Positions 54,186 to 63,605 of a stretch of DNA of 64,000 bases are shown one piece after another. The notes under the pieces were generated by a model. The model ran no database searches. It was not told the origin of the DNA and saw nothing but the letters and a program-made list of their open reading frames with translations. The stretch comes from Chitinophagales bacterium (GTDB lineage: Bacteria; Bacteroidota; Bacteroidia; Chitinophagales; Chitinophagaceae), in assembly GCA_017303835.1 (NCBI GenBank), contig JAFLBI010000001.1, positions 1,984,001 to 2,048,000 of the forward strand. The letters are read 5' to 3'. Each line of letters starts with the position of its first letter. The stretch's first letter is position 1. The position numbers were made by a program, and so were the translations under genes.

Positions 54186-55988
54186 CTATGATTGTGTAAT
54201 GATGGGCAGACTAATCACAGCAGTAACACCTTTTCCATCTTCCCCGGAATCAATTCGATAGTTTGCTTTGGAGCGATATTGCTTGGCCAGCAAATACAAG
54301 CGGTCTTCGATGATCTGACTGGCCCTGGATACATGTGTCTTATCTGTTTGCGCAGTAAAGCCTTTTCCGTTATCACTGATCTTTACAGAGAGCTGTGCCG
54401 CTTCTTGGGAAAAACGAATCAAGAGTTTGCCGGGATAATCAATACCACTGAAACCATGCAGGATGCTATTCTCAATAAACGGTTGAATCAGCATGGAAGG
54501 AATCATAACGGCAGAAGCATCTATCGCCTTGTCCAGCACTATCTGGTATTGCACATTCGCAGGTAAGTGGAGTTGCAGATAGTTTTCCAGAAAAACAATC
54601 TCTTCCTCAATACTGTTGAATTCACGATAAGTGCTTTCCAGCGTGGCGCGCATTATCCGGGAAAGTTTGGCAATTTTTCCGGCTACGTTGATCCCACCTT
54701 CTTCCAAGGCTGCAGTTTGTAAACCAGCCAGAGTATTAAAGAAAAAATGCGGATTCATTCGGGCACGATTCAAACGTTGTTCGGCCGCTGCTGCTTTTTG
54801 CTGCTGCTTCAGGGATTGTTGTCTCAGAAATAAAACCACTGCTGCACCCAGTAATAACACCACAACTAAAACCAGGATATATACCTGCTTTTGCAGCGCC
54901 AATTCCTGAATGGTTTTTTCATTTTTTTCCTGGTTGTATTTTTTCTCCAGCTCATTGATAACCTTGTTGCGATCTGCATTCTGCAAACTGTCTGTGATCT
55001 GCTTCTCCGCAGTCATTGCTCCAAGGGCTTCTTTATAATTGCCCGACTGTACTGCAATTTCATACAGGAGACTATAGGCATTTGCGATCATTGGAGGAAA
55101 AGCAATCTTTTTGCAATACCATAAACAGGAATCAGCATACTGCTTAGCAGCAGTATAATCTTTCAGCTGCAGATAAATATTTCCTTTGTCTCCATACAAA
55201 GTGGTGTACTGATTATCATTCTGCCCCGGCTTACATAAAGCCAATGCCTGATTGATATACCCCAGCGCTTGCTGCAAGGCATTCCGACTTTCCGCTATAG
55301 CCCCCATACGGGTAAGTGCGATGATCTGCTCATTGTTGTCTCCAAGTTTTTCTGCTACAGACAAGGCCTTTTCTACATACTGCTGAGCGGTATCTGCATA
55401 AGCAGCTTCCCGGTGGTCTTGATAATAATAGAAATAACGTGCAGTTAGTTTATTCAACAGATTGGCTTTTTGTGCTGATGCAGGCAATTGCTCAATCAAT
55501 ACTGCAGCACGCCGTGCATAGCGGATACCATTGGCAGATTGCTTTTGTCTATTGAAAACCTGAGCCATACCCAATAAAATACCCGCCGCTTCAGCATCAT
55601 TCTTTTCGGCTTCTGCGATGCGAAGCAGTTTCAACTGATAACTAAATGACTGATCGAAAGCAGCCTGATGATCTGACAGTGCAACCCATCTTCTGTAGAA
55701 TGCTTTTCGCTCTGACTCGGGACATTTCAGTGCATCGAATAACTGACCGGCTTTTTCTAAAGCTTTTACCGCTCCAGCGAAATCAGTTGTTTCCACAAGA
55801 CTATCTGCAACCAACTGCCAACCTTCTGCCTGGCATGCGGGCTGATTGGATTTCAGTAGGGTTTGTATAAACTGCTGCTGCTGCGATGCTTCCGCTTGTG
55901 TGCGTTTACAGGCACAATTATTTTGAGCAAGAACAGTAAGGCTGAAACAAGACAAAAAAAGTATTGCTGCTATTCGCAAAAAAATCAT
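54186..55988 (-). CDS. LytS/YehU-type sensor histidine kinase with TPR sensor domain
   Basis: A 600-residue protein: signal peptide (about 1-21, ending VLAQ), a periplasmic TPR array (about 30-350), one transmembrane helix (about 370-390, YILVLVVVLLLGAAVVLF), a coiled coil, then the His_kinase domain with phospho-acceptor RMNPHFFFNTLAGLQ (about 412-426) and HATPase with DNGKGFT. TPR-containing kinases of this class are common in Bacteroidota and usually pair with a LytTR response regulator, but no such gene is beside it. Downstream is the alpha/beta-hydrolase gene. The signal sensed is unknown. Confidence 0.9.
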   Translation of the reverse strand: MIFLRIAAILFLSCFSLTVLAQNNCACKRTQAEASQQQQFIQTLLKSNQPACQAEGWQLVADSLVETTDFAGAVKALEKAGQLFDALKCPESERKAFYRRWVALSDHQAAFDQSFSYQLKLLRIAEAEKNDAEAAGILLGMAQVFNRQKQSANGIRYARRAAVLIEQLPASAQKANLLNKLTARYFYYYQDHREAAYADTAQQYVEKALSVAEKLGDNNEQIIALTRMGAIAESRNALQQALGYINQALALCKPGQNDNQYTTLYGDKGNIYLQLKDYTAAKQYADSCLWYCKKIAFPPMIANAYSLLYEIAVQSGNYKEALGAMTAEKQITDSLQNADRNKVINELEKKYNQEKNEKTIQELALQKQVYILVLVVVLLLGAAVVLFLRQQSLKQQQKAAAAEQRLNRARMNPHFFFNTLAGLQTAALEEGGINVAGKIAKLSRIMRATLESTYREFNSIEEEIVFLENYLQLHLPANVQYQIVLDKAIDASAVMIPSMLIQPFIENSILHGFSGIDYPGKLLIRFSQEAAQLSVKISDNGKGFTAQTDKTHVSRASQIIEDRLYLLAKQYRSKANYRIDSGEDGKGVTAVISLPIITQS

Positions 55989-56058
55989 GAAAGCACTTTC
56001 ACGGAAGTTACGTGTTTTATATGATCAAGACGAGTAAGCAGTAGATACATTAAGTCTG

Positions 56059-56424
56059 TTATCGAACCCACCAGGCCCAGAGTATCAAAAGCGGATGAAT
56101 CACCAGTAATCTTACCCAGGCAATCAATGGTGTGATCTTAATCTTGCCGAGTTTAAAATTGCCTTGCTGAATCATCCAAACATGAGCAGGTATAAAAGCA
56201 ATCAGCATAATGATAATGGCATAGACCGACCATAAACGGGTTGCTTCAAAAAGCAACCCTATAGCGAGCAGCATCTCTGCAATGCCGGAAACTATATTGA
56301 TCAGATTACGCCAATTCGACAAATAAGCCGGTATCAATGGCATATAGAACCTTGCATTCAGAAAGTGATTGAGCCCGGCAACAAAGTAAAAAGCCGCCAT
56401 CGTATATAAAGCAATCAGCTGCAT
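56059..56424 (-). CDS. DoxX-like four-helix membrane protein
   Basis: A 121-residue protein with four hydrophobic helices. FVAGLNHFLNARFYMPLIPAYL and NLINIVSGIAEMLLAIGLLFEATR are typical of the DoxX family. Members have been linked to thiol/redox balance or quinone-related functions, but most are uncharacterised. Its start is 1 bp from the preceding membrane-protein stop (56426), so the two are translationally coupled. Confidence 0.83.
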   Translation of the reverse strand: MQLIALYTMAAFYFVAGLNHFLNARFYMPLIPAYLSNWRNLINIVSGIAEMLLAIGLLFEATRLWSVYAIIIMLIAFIPAHVWMIQQGNFKLGKIKITPLIAWVRLLVIHPLLILWAWWVR

Positions 56425-56425
56425 A

Positions 56426-56827
56426 TTATTTCTTTTCGTTTTGATAAGCCTGATAAAGGATCATGCCGAAAGGTACCCACCAAATCAGGTCATTGGTGAT
56501 CAGCATAAATCCAAAAGAGGCCGGCACATTACCTAACCAATAATGATAGATAAATCCCACAGGTCCGAATATTTTACCCAGAAAACCAACTGCCACAATA
56601 GGCCAATGCCGCATGGGATCATCACCAGCCCACCAATAACCAAGGCCATATACACCAATTACCATACCCATGCCCTGCCATATCATTGGGTGATTGATAG
56701 GTGCTAATCCGGTAAGCTCAAAAAAATGCATGGGAAATAATACTACCCATGCGCCCCAAAGCAAATTGTAAATACCCGCTACTTTTAAAATGAGTCGGAA
56801 TGTCTCAGGTTGCTTGTCTGCTTTCAT
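56426..56827 (-). CDS. Small four-helix membrane protein of unknown function
   Basis: A 133-residue protein, four predicted helices with conserved-looking polar spots (NLLWGAWVVLFPMHFFEL, MGMVIGVYGLGYWWAGDD, GKIFGPVGFIYHYWLG, WVPFGMILYQAY). Similar proteins are common in Bacteroidota without assigned function. It is coupled to the downstream DoxX-like gene (1-bp gap) and follows the PAP2 phosphatase gene by 27 bp, suggesting a small membrane-protein operon. Confidence 0.8.
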   Translation of the reverse strand: MKADKQPETFRLILKVAGIYNLLWGAWVVLFPMHFFELTGLAPINHPMIWQGMGMVIGVYGLGYWWAGDDPMRHWPIVAVGFLGKIFGPVGFIYHYWLGNVPASFGFMLITNDLIWWVPFGMILYQAYQNEKK

Positions 56828-56854
56828 TAAGCACCAAGCTACTAAAAACTTTGC

Positions 56855-57547
56855 CTAGTGCATAATATCAAAAAACGCACGAATATCAGAGAACATCTCG
56901 CAAAACTGATAGGTAACTAAAAACATGAACGGATAAAAAAACTGCTGATATCGCTCTGTAATAAAGAAGTAACGATCAATTTGTTGATAGACCCACTGAC
57001 TCTTCGTTACAAAATATCCTATAGCGGCACCAACCATTGCCCCTACAATCAGGTCTGTAGCAAAATGGTAACCGAGATAAACTCTGGGGAATAGAATTAG
57101 GATGACAGATGAAAACATGAAAAACAAACCAACCCGCTTCGAAACAACAAATAAAGAAACGGATAGCGCATAAAATAAGACCGCATGATCACTTGGGAAA
57201 GAGCTCAAAGCATCCCAAGCATACATATTTACCTCTTCGGGAATATGTAAACCCAATGAAGGGTCATTAATTGGACGCATTCTGTGCGGAAATACCATTA
57301 CCAGAAAACGACCAACGGCAATTGCCAACAAACTAGCGAGGATAGTCATACTTAACCGAATTCTTCTTTCGCGGGTTTGTGCGTCCTGTATAAACCACAA
57401 GCCCCAAATAGTCAGCATGATAAGGCCGGCTTTAAGTACATTATTGTTAGATTGAAAAAAGACGATAGCGTCGAAGGAAATATGCTTACCAACAAAGCCA
57501 TTAAAAAACAGACTGATTTGCCTGTCTAATTGAATAATTTGTTCCAT
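56855..57547 (-). CDS. PAP2-family membrane phosphatase, probable undecaprenyl-diphosphatase
   Basis: A 230-residue inner-membrane protein with about six helices. The three PAP2 motifs are present: VFPHRMRPIND (motif 1), FPSDHAVLFYA (motif 2, PSDHA in place of PSGHS) and RVYLGYHFATDLIVG (motif 3). This pattern matches BcrC-type enzymes that recycle undecaprenyl diphosphate for cell-wall synthesis; a general lipid phosphatase is the alternative. It is unrelated in architecture to the haloperoxidase-like lipoproteins at 17-21 kb apart from the shared superfamily motifs. It is divergent from bipA. Confidence 0.85.
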   Translation of the reverse strand: MEQIIQLDRQISLFFNGFVGKHISFDAIVFFQSNNNVLKAGLIMLTIWGLWFIQDAQTRERRIRLSMTILASLLAIAVGRFLVMVFPHRMRPINDPSLGLHIPEEVNMYAWDALSSFPSDHAVLFYALSVSLFVVSKRVGLFFMFSSVILILFPRVYLGYHFATDLIVGAMVGAAIGYFVTKSQWVYQQIDRYFFITERYQQFFYPFMFLVTYQFCEMFSDIRAFFDIMH

Positions 57548-57652
57548 GAACTTGCTTTAAAACGAATGGCCACAAAGCTTTTTAAGTAGTGTAAGAAATG
57601 AGATAACAATTCATTCGCTTTGTATGACCAAATAGTCAAATTATCCCAAGCA

Positions 57653-57684
57653 TTTCGGCAGCCCGTAGCAAAAGCCTACCTTTG
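57653..57684 (+). promoter_or_regulatory. Bacteroidota sigma-A promoter for bipA
   Basis: TACCTTTG (57677-57684) matches the -7 consensus TAnnTTTG exactly. TTTC (57653-57656) is a near match to the -33 TTTG element with a 20-bp spacer. The -7 box is 57 bp before the bipA ATG at 57742. Confidence 0.6.
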
Positions 57685-57741
57685 CAAACTATTTCTGGAA
57701 TCTACAGCGTTAACCTGTTGATCCTCAATGAAAATTTTTAT

Positions 57742-59553
57742 ATGCAAATTAGAAACATCGCCATTATTGCCCACGTAGACCACGGTAAAACCACCTTGGT
57801 AGACCGTATTCTGCACACCACCAAGGTCTTCCGTGAAAATCAGGAGACTGGTGAACTGATCATGGACAATAATGACCTGGAAAGAGAACGTGGTATCACG
57901 ATCTTTTCCAAAAACGCCGCTGTAGAGTATAAAGGCGTAAAAATCAACGTAATTGACACACCAGGCCACGCCGATTTTGGTGGTGAGGTAGAGCGTGTAT
58001 TGAAAATGGCAGATGGGGTAATTCTCCTTGTAGATGCTTTTGAAGGCCCAATGCCTCAGACTCGCTTTGTACTGCAAAAAGCATTACAACTGAACCTGCG
58101 CCCAATCGTGGTGATCAATAAGGTAGATAAGCCTAACTGTCGCCCTGATGAAGTGCATGATGCCGTATTTGAATTGTTCTTTAACCTAGATGCAACAGAA
58201 GAGCAGCTGAACTTCCCTACTTATTATGGTAGCGGTAAGAATGGCTGGTTCAATGATAAGAATGAAGCTTGTGAAGATATTACCCCACTAATGGATGGTA
58301 TCATCAAATATGTACCAGAACCCAAAGTGAGTGAAGGCAACCTGCAGTTACAGATTACTTCATTGGATTATTCTTCTTTCCTTGGCCGTATTGCTATCGG
58401 TAAAGTAAGCCGTGGTAGTATCAAAGAAGGTCAGCAGATTGTATTGATGCAAGCTGATGGTACACAGAAGAAGCAACGTGTGCGTGAACTCTATGTATTT
58501 GAAGGCATGGGCAAGAAGAAAATTGGAGAAGTTTTCGCCGGTGATCTTTGTGCCGTTGTAGGTATCGAAGATTTCAATATCGGCGATACCATTGCTGATG
58601 CAGAAAATCCGGAAGCATTACCAGTCATTAGCGTAGACGAACCTACAATGAACATGCTGTTCAGCATCAACAACTCTCCTTTCTTTGGTAAGGATGGTAA
58701 GTTCGTTACCTCACGTCACTTGCGTGACCGACTGATGAAAGAAACAGAAAAGAACCTGGCACTACGCGTACAGGATACGGATAGTGGTGATAGTTTCATG
58801 GTATACGGTCGCGGTATCCTTCACTTGGGTATCCTGATCGAAACCATGCGCAGAGAAGGCTATGAATTAACGGTTGGTCAGCCGCAGGTAATCTTGAAAG
58901 AAGTCAATGGCGTGAAGTGTGAGCCATACGAAACCCTCGTGGTAGATGTACCTCAGGAATTTGCTTCTAAAGTAATTGACCTGGTAACACGCCGCAAAGG
59001 TGAAATGCATGTGATGGAAACCAAGGGTGAAATGCAACACCTGGAATTTGAAATTCCTTCACGCGGATTGATAGGTATGCGTACACAAATGCTAACCCAA
59101 ACTGCCGGTGAAGCTGTCATGGCGCACCGCTTCTTAGAATACAAGCCTTGGAAAGGACCAATCCCCGGCCGTAACAATGGTGTACTAATTGCAAAAGAAG
59201 CCGGCGTAACTACTGCATACTCTTTGGATAAATTACAAGACAGAGGTACCTTCTTTGTAGATCCAGGTGAAGATGTATACGCAGGTATGATTGTAGGTGA
59301 AAACAATAAGCCTGGCGATCTGGTAATTAACAGTAACGAAGGCAAGAAGCTCACCAACCACCGCGCCAGCGGTAGTGATGCAGCTACCAATATTGCACCA
59401 AAAACCTTGTTGACTTTGGAAGAGTGTATGGAATATATTCAGTTTGATGAGTGTATCGAGGTTACGCCAAACTACATTCGTATGCGTAAAACCATACTCG
59501 ATGAAGAGGATCGCAAGAAGCAGCAAAAGAAAATGCAGCTGGAAGCGATTTAA
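57742..59553 (+). CDS. typA: Ribosome-associated GTPase BipA/TypA
   Basis: A 603-residue translational GTPase: G1 AHVDHGKTT, switch region [12 protein letters not shown]3 [10 protein letters not shown]4 NKVDKP, followed by beta-barrel, EF-G-like domains III and V and the BipA-specific C-terminal domain (about 480-600). It binds the ribosome and supports 50S assembly and growth under stress or cold. I chose ATG 57742 ([18 protein letters not shown]), the family's standard start; an in-frame TTG at 57682 overlaps the promoter. Length is normal. Confidence 0.97.
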   Translation: MQIRNIAIIAHVDHGKTTLVDRILHTTKVFRENQETGELIMDNNDLERERGITIFSKNAAVEYKGVKINVIDTPGHADFGGEVERVLKMADGVILLVDAFEGPMPQTRFVLQKALQLNLRPIVVINKVDKPNCRPDEVHDAVFELFFNLDATEEQLNFPTYYGSGKNGWFNDKNEACEDITPLMDGIIKYVPEPKVSEGNLQLQITSLDYSSFLGRIAIGKVSRGSIKEGQQIVLMQADGTQKKQRVRELYVFEGMGKKKIGEVFAGDLCAVVGIEDFNIGDTIADAENPEALPVISVDEPTMNMLFSINNSPFFGKDGKFVTSRHLRDRLMKETEKNLALRVQDTDSGDSFMVYGRGILHLGILIETMRREGYELTVGQPQVILKEVNGVKCEPYETLVVDVPQEFASKVIDLVTRRKGEMHVMETKGEMQHLEFEIPSRGLIGMRTQMLTQTAGEAVMAHRFLEYKPWKGPIPGRNNGVLIAKEAGVTTAYSLDKLQDRGTFFVDPGEDVYAGMIVGENNKPGDLVINSNEGKKLTNHRASGSDAATNIAPKTLLTLEECMEYIQFDECIEVTPNYIRMRKTILDEEDRKKQQKKMQLEAI

Positions 59554-59560
59554 GAATATA

Positions 59561-59584
59561 AGTCCCGCAACTGCGGGACTTTTT
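59561..59584 (+). terminator. Rho-independent terminator after bipA
   Basis: Stem AGTCCCGC with GCGGGACT (59561-59580), loop AACT, followed by TTTT. It lies 8 bp past the bipA stop. The opposite gene ends at 59587, so it may also slow minus-strand transcription. Confidence 0.85.
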
Positions 59585-59586
59585 AT

Positions 59587-59979
59587 TTAGTAGAACAAAT
59601 GCGCAGCATTTGTATTCCTGGCAGAGGATTGCAACTTTTGAAACAGGGCAAACTTATCAGGCCCTAGTACGCCCCGCAGCTGATCAAACAGCGCAGTTTG
59701 CAAGGACTTGAATTTAGCCTGATATTCCTCCTTATTAGTTGTTGCCAATGAATTGATCAAAGATTTCTGCTGCAGGTATCGCTGCAAAAGCGGTATCAAT
59801 TGTGGCATTTTTGATGGATTCAACCCAAGCCTTCCCGTTAATTCACCTGCAATACTATTGGCAGTCTGTTGCACATTGCTAATCGCAGGCGGCAGCATGG
59901 GTTTTGTTGAAGCAGATTTTTGCGCGATAGCCGAAAATAAAATGCTCAGCATAATAACAAGCATCATGATTCGCTTCAT
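59587..59979 (-). CDS. Small secreted helical protein, paralogue of 62509-62937
   Basis: About 130 residues with a signal peptide (MKRIMMLVIMLSILFSAIAQ) and a helical body: NSIAGELTGRLGLNPSKMPQL, then LLQRYLQQKSLINSLATTNKEEYQAKF, ending HLFY. It aligns along its whole length with the protein at 62509-62937 (ELT-x-x-LGL, Y-x-AKF-x-x-LQ, LFxxL, GxLG). I chose ATG 59979; an upstream in-frame start at 60051 lacks a signal-peptide shape. The function is unknown. The two paralogues bracket the MORN protein gene. Confidence 0.75.
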   Translation of the reverse strand: MKRIMMLVIMLSILFSAIAQKSASTKPMLPPAISNVQQTANSIAGELTGRLGLNPSKMPQLIPLLQRYLQQKSLINSLATTNKEEYQAKFKSLQTALFDQLRGVLGPDKFALFQKLQSSARNTNAAHLFY

Positions 59980-60065
59980 GTAGACAGTTTTGATCAAAAA
60001 TACCACAACTGCGGTATTTTCTATTTGTGTAAATTCATAGAGATTGACCACCCAAACAACCTTCT

Positions 60066-62036
60066 ATGAGAAAGTTATACAGCCTGTTTATTCTTTACAT
60101 GCTCTTTACCACAAATGCAAGCGCACAAAAATGCCTTAGTGGCGATTGCTCCAATGGCTTTGGCAAGTATCAATATAAAAATGGGGATACGTATGAAGGT
60201 TATTTCAAAGGAGGGTATACCAATGGAAAAGGGAAAATGACCTATAGCAACGGAGAGGTGCTCGAATCAGATTGGATAAATGGCTATGCAACTGGGCAAT
60301 GCACTTTTTACTATAAGGATGGGCGAAAATATATAGGGGGAATCAAAGATGGTTACTGGGAAGGGAAAGGTAGCATTTACTCGCCCGACAGCAGCAGTTT
60401 TGAAGGTAACTGGTCTGTTGGAAAACGTACAGGTTTTGGCAAGCAAGTTTATAAGGACAAAAGAGTTTATGAAGGTAACTGGATGAATAGTGAGAAAAAT
60501 GGAAAAGGAAAAATGACCTGGCCCGATGGACACCTCTATGAAGGTGAGTTTAAAAATGATTTCAGAAATGGCTATGGCATCATGTACTACCCAAATAAGC
60601 GGCGCTATGAAGGTTATTGGCAGGATGATAAAAGACACGGAAAAGGAAAAAGCATTCTTGCAGATGGCGAAATATATGATGGTGAATTTGTACGGGACAC
60701 ACTACGCGGATATGGAAAACTCGTCAAAGCGAATAAGGATAGCTCAGTAGGTTATTTCGATAATGGTTATCTGAATGGCTTTGCAAAAGCCTGGTTTACT
60801 TCCTTAGGCTATCGTTATGAAGGCGATTTTGTAAATGGTGTAGAAAATGGTAAAGGAATACAAATAAAATCAAATGGCGACTCGTCAGCAGGCATATTTA
60901 AAGGTCGCAACTTAAACGGAGAAGGTTATTATAAATACAAAAGCGGACACATATATACCGGTAATTTTAGGAATGGTTTTCTTGATGGAAAAGGTAAAAA
61001 AGTCTTTGCCAATGGCACATGGGAAGAAGGTAGCTATTTGTTAGGAACATTAAGCGGAAACGGCAAAAGGTACTTTAGTCAAACAGATTGGTACGAGGGC
61101 AACTTTGTAGCAGGTTCTGCAAGTGGGTCTGGTAAATACTATCGGTCAGGTAAAATATACTATGAAGGAAATTTTGATGGGAAACTCAACACTCAAGGTA
61201 AATACTGGCTTTTAGATGATGGTGTTTTCATCATAGCAGAGAAATTTTCTGATGGATATTTTATGGAAATACAGTATCCTGATAAACGCATCTTCCTTGG
61301 CTCAACAAAAACTATTTATTACTCAAGCTCAGCTGATAACATAGTACCCGCTCAAGGCTATTTGATCAAACCTGATGGTAATGTCATTGGAGCGAAATGG
61401 GCCAATACCTTCACTGGTGCCCAGTGGAAAGACAGTGCTTATACAGATGTCTTTTATAAGACTAAGATCAAAATAACAGAACAGGATATTCAATATATCA
61501 GGGGGGTTGCTTTTACATCTTTTAAAAAATATCCAAATGCTATTCAACAACTCACAAAAGCCATAGAGGGTAAAACCAAAAACGATAGTGTGTATCTCTA
61601 TCGTGGTGTTGCTTATGCTAATTTAAATAAGTTAGATAGCGCCATGTTCGATATCAATAAAATGCTGAAACAAGACGCCAAAAATAAAGATGCGCTCATT
61701 TGGCATGCTACGATTAGTCTGAAACAAAAGGATACTGCTACTGCATTAAAAGATTATGGAAGCCAAATTAAACTCTATCCAACTGAGTATAACGGATATT
61801 GGAATAGAGCACTTTTATTGCATCAGATGAAACAATATGACCAAGCTATTGCTGATTACACAAAAGTGATTTCCTTATTAACTACGGGTAATGATAATGT
61901 ATACCTAAACAGGGGTAAGTGTTATGAAGCCTTGAATAAGAAAGAAGAAGCCTGTAGCGATTATACCTTTGCTAAGAGTAAGAACAATAGAGATGCCAAT
62001 GCAAGATTACTAGCACTCAAATGTGGAACGCAATAA
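60066..62036 (+). CDS. Secreted MORN-repeat protein with C-terminal TPR domain
   Basis: A 656-residue protein with a signal peptide (about 1-20, ending ASAQK). It has about 14 MORN-type repeats (YEG-x-x-x-x-G-x-x-x-GxG, for example YEGYFKGGYTNGKGKMTYSNG) from about 30 to 400, then a non-repetitive segment (about 400-460) and TPR-like repeats (about 480-650, YLYRGVAYANLNKLDSAMFDINKML). Both parts suggest protein or membrane binding. MORN proteins are better known in eukaryotes, but secreted bacterial ones occur in Bacteroidota. It is divergent from 59587-59979 by 86 bp and its function is unknown. The stop is 2 bp from the DUF1801 gene end. Confidence 0.88.
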   Translation: MRKLYSLFILYMLFTTNASAQKCLSGDCSNGFGKYQYKNGDTYEGYFKGGYTNGKGKMTYSNGEVLESDWINGYATGQCTFYYKDGRKYIGGIKDGYWEGKGSIYSPDSSSFEGNWSVGKRTGFGKQVYKDKRVYEGNWMNSEKNGKGKMTWPDGHLYEGEFKNDFRNGYGIMYYPNKRRYEGYWQDDKRHGKGKSILADGEIYDGEFVRDTLRGYGKLVKANKDSSVGYFDNGYLNGFAKAWFTSLGYRYEGDFVNGVENGKGIQIKSNGDSSAGIFKGRNLNGEGYYKYKSGHIYTGNFRNGFLDGKGKKVFANGTWEEGSYLLGTLSGNGKRYFSQTDWYEGNFVAGSASGSGKYYRSGKIYYEGNFDGKLNTQGKYWLLDDGVFIIAEKFSDGYFMEIQYPDKRIFLGSTKTIYYSSSADNIVPAQGYLIKPDGNVIGAKWANTFTGAQWKDSAYTDVFYKTKIKITEQDIQYIRGVAFTSFKKYPNAIQQLTKAIEGKTKNDSVYLYRGVAYANLNKLDSAMFDINKMLKQDAKNKDALIWHATISLKQKDTATALKDYGSQIKLYPTEYNGYWNRALLLHQMKQYDQAIADYTKVISLLTTGNDNVYLNRGKCYEALNKKEEACSDYTFAKSKNNRDANARLLALKCGTQ

Positions 62037-62038
62037 CC

Positions 62039-62494
62039 CTATTTTTTAAAAGCACTTTCATATAGGGTAATCCAATCTGCCGGGCTCATTTTGGCTGCCA
62101 GTTCGCCAATTAGGTCAACAGGAATTTGTTCAGGCTTTTTAAAGCGAATGCAGCTCTTGCCCATATCCAGCTTACCCTTGGCGCGTTTGCCATACTCAGT
62201 AGTAAACCATTTAAGCAAGGCCGGGTTGGCATAAATACCCATATGGTAGACTGCAATAAAATTCTTCTGTGAAGCAATATTCATGAAAGGCAAAGGATCA
62301 GTTGGGTTACAATGATACCCTTTGGGATAAAGCTTGTGTGGTACCACATAACCGATCATCCCATAGTTCATCTGCTCCTGAAAACCTTTGGGCATATTCT
62401 TCTTAATCGCTTTGCGTAGGGCTTCCATAGCAGGAAGCCTATCAGCAGGCAATTCCTGCAGATAGGCTTCAACTGTTGTTGCTTTTGATTGCAT
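62039..62494 (-). CDS. DUF1801 domain-containing protein (YdhG-like)
   Basis: A 151-residue cytosolic protein. The family pattern is visible in TVEAYLQELPADRLPAMEALRKAIKK (about 7-32), the central FMNIASQKNFIAVYHMGIY and the C-terminal MGKSCIRFKKPEQIPVDLIGEL. The fold is YdhG/YjbR-like; function unknown. It is downstream of the small paralogue gene (14-bp gap). Confidence 0.88.
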   Translation of the reverse strand: MQSKATTVEAYLQELPADRLPAMEALRKAIKKNMPKGFQEQMNYGMIGYVVPHKLYPKGYHCNPTDPLPFMNIASQKNFIAVYHMGIYANPALLKWFTTEYGKRAKGKLDMGKSCIRFKKPEQIPVDLIGELAAKMSPADWITLYESAFKK

Positions 62495-62508
62495 AATGAG
62501 TAGTGTGC

Positions 62509-62937
62509 TTAGAAAAATAAATTACTCAATGCACTTCCGGCTCCAGAAGGTTTCAACTTCAGGAAGTCGGCAAATTTTGCTGCACCGAGTATCCCCTTCA
62601 GTTTTCCAAACAAACCTTGCTGCAGCGGATTGAACTTAGCCAGGTAATCCTTAGGATTGGTACCAGCTAAACTGAGGATACCACTTTTGTCCTTCAGAAA
62701 AGAACCAATTGCATCAGTAAGTTGTGGCTTTTGTGCCGCGCCTAAACCAAGTTTACTCGTCAATTCATTTACAATAGAACCGGTAGTTTTCCCAACATCA
62801 CCAATAGCAGGTGGCTTTACGAAATTCTTCACTGCAGAGGAAGCAGCATCCTGAACAGACTTAGGCAGGGACAACTGGGCTTCAGCTGCGGTAAGTCCGC
62901 AAATTGTGATTACAAATGCACAGATAATTTTTTTCAT
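62509..62937 (-). CDS. Small secreted helical protein, paralogue of 59587-59979
   Basis: A 142-residue protein with a signal peptide (MKKIICAFVITICGLTAAEA), then a helical body containing GSIVNELTSKLGLGAAQKPQL, FLKDKSGILSLAGTNPKDYLAKF and KLKGILGAAKFADFLKL. The pattern matches the product of 59587-59979 over about 100 residues. No known domain is recognised. It shares a strand with the lipoprotein gene upstream (33 bp) and the DUF1801 gene downstream (14 bp). Confidence 0.78.
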   Translation of the reverse strand: MKKIICAFVITICGLTAAEAQLSLPKSVQDAASSAVKNFVKPPAIGDVGKTTGSIVNELTSKLGLGAAQKPQLTDAIGSFLKDKSGILSLAGTNPKDYLAKFNPLQQGLFGKLKGILGAAKFADFLKLKPSGAGSALSNLFF

Positions 62938-62970
62938 GTGGTTGCTTTATTGTGATTGATGAATGAATAC

Positions 62971-63582
62971 TTATTTCAAAAAGCCTTCTTTTTTCATTTT
63001 GTCAAAAACAACAGTAGTAACTTCTGCTACCATTTTGTCTAGTTTGGAAGGATTGCTCGTTGTTGTAAGACCTGTCCAGATGAGCTTATCAGAGCGGAAA
63101 CTATAGACGTTTGTTTCGATGGAATAATTCTGTGTTGTATTATAACTGCCAGGCGTATAATAAGAGTTCCAACCTACACGCCAGTATCCATGAAATCCGC
63201 GGTAATAAACAGGATAAGTGCTGATATTGCCGGGTGTATAATTAACTTCCTTATCAACATCTACCAATCGCATGACAAGCGCACCATCAAATCCGTCATT
63301 TTTCAGCTTTGCTTTCCAAACCTCATCACTCTCTTTAATGGAGTTCTGCGTAAGCAGATTATAAGAAACAACGCCCTTGCCATTCATTAGGGAAGCCATC
63401 TTGTCCTCTGCACTTCTTCTATTGGCTTCATCCTTCAGCAAAGCAACTACTAACACTTTTTTCAAAGAAGCAGTATCAACTGATACATCAGGATCTCTCC
63501 AGCTTTTATCAATACGGGTTGAAGCACAGGAAAAAAACAGCGTTGCACAAAAAAGCAACAGGCATTTAGATAAGATTCTCAT
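62971..63582 (-). CDS. Lipoprotein of unknown function
   Basis: A 203-residue lipoprotein (MRILSKCLLLFCATLFFSC, Cys19). The body alternates beta and helix: KSWRDPDVSVDTASLKKVLVVALLKDEANRRSAED, DGALVMRLVDVDKEVNYTPG and a C-terminal RSDKLIWTGLTTTSNPSKLDKMVAEV. The KVLVVALLKDEANRR and IWTG features resemble DUF4136-like lipoproteins of Bacteroidota, but I cannot place it with certainty. It lies 23 bp after the surface-antigen barrel gene. Confidence 0.75.
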   Translation of the reverse strand: MRILSKCLLLFCATLFFSCASTRIDKSWRDPDVSVDTASLKKVLVVALLKDEANRRSAEDKMASLMNGKGVVSYNLLTQNSIKESDEVWKAKLKNDGFDGALVMRLVDVDKEVNYTPGNISTYPVYYRGFHGYWRVGWNSYYTPGSYNTTQNYSIETNVYSFRSDKLIWTGLTTTSNPSKLDKMVAEVTTVVFDKMKKEGFLK

Positions 63583-63605
63583 GACAAATTTTTAGGAGCT
63601 TTAAG

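Noticed and set aside
60150..61260. Repetitive DNA in the MORN gene as a tandem repeat array
   Set aside because: It is explained by the MORN protein repeats; periodicity is in frame and degenerate at DNA level.
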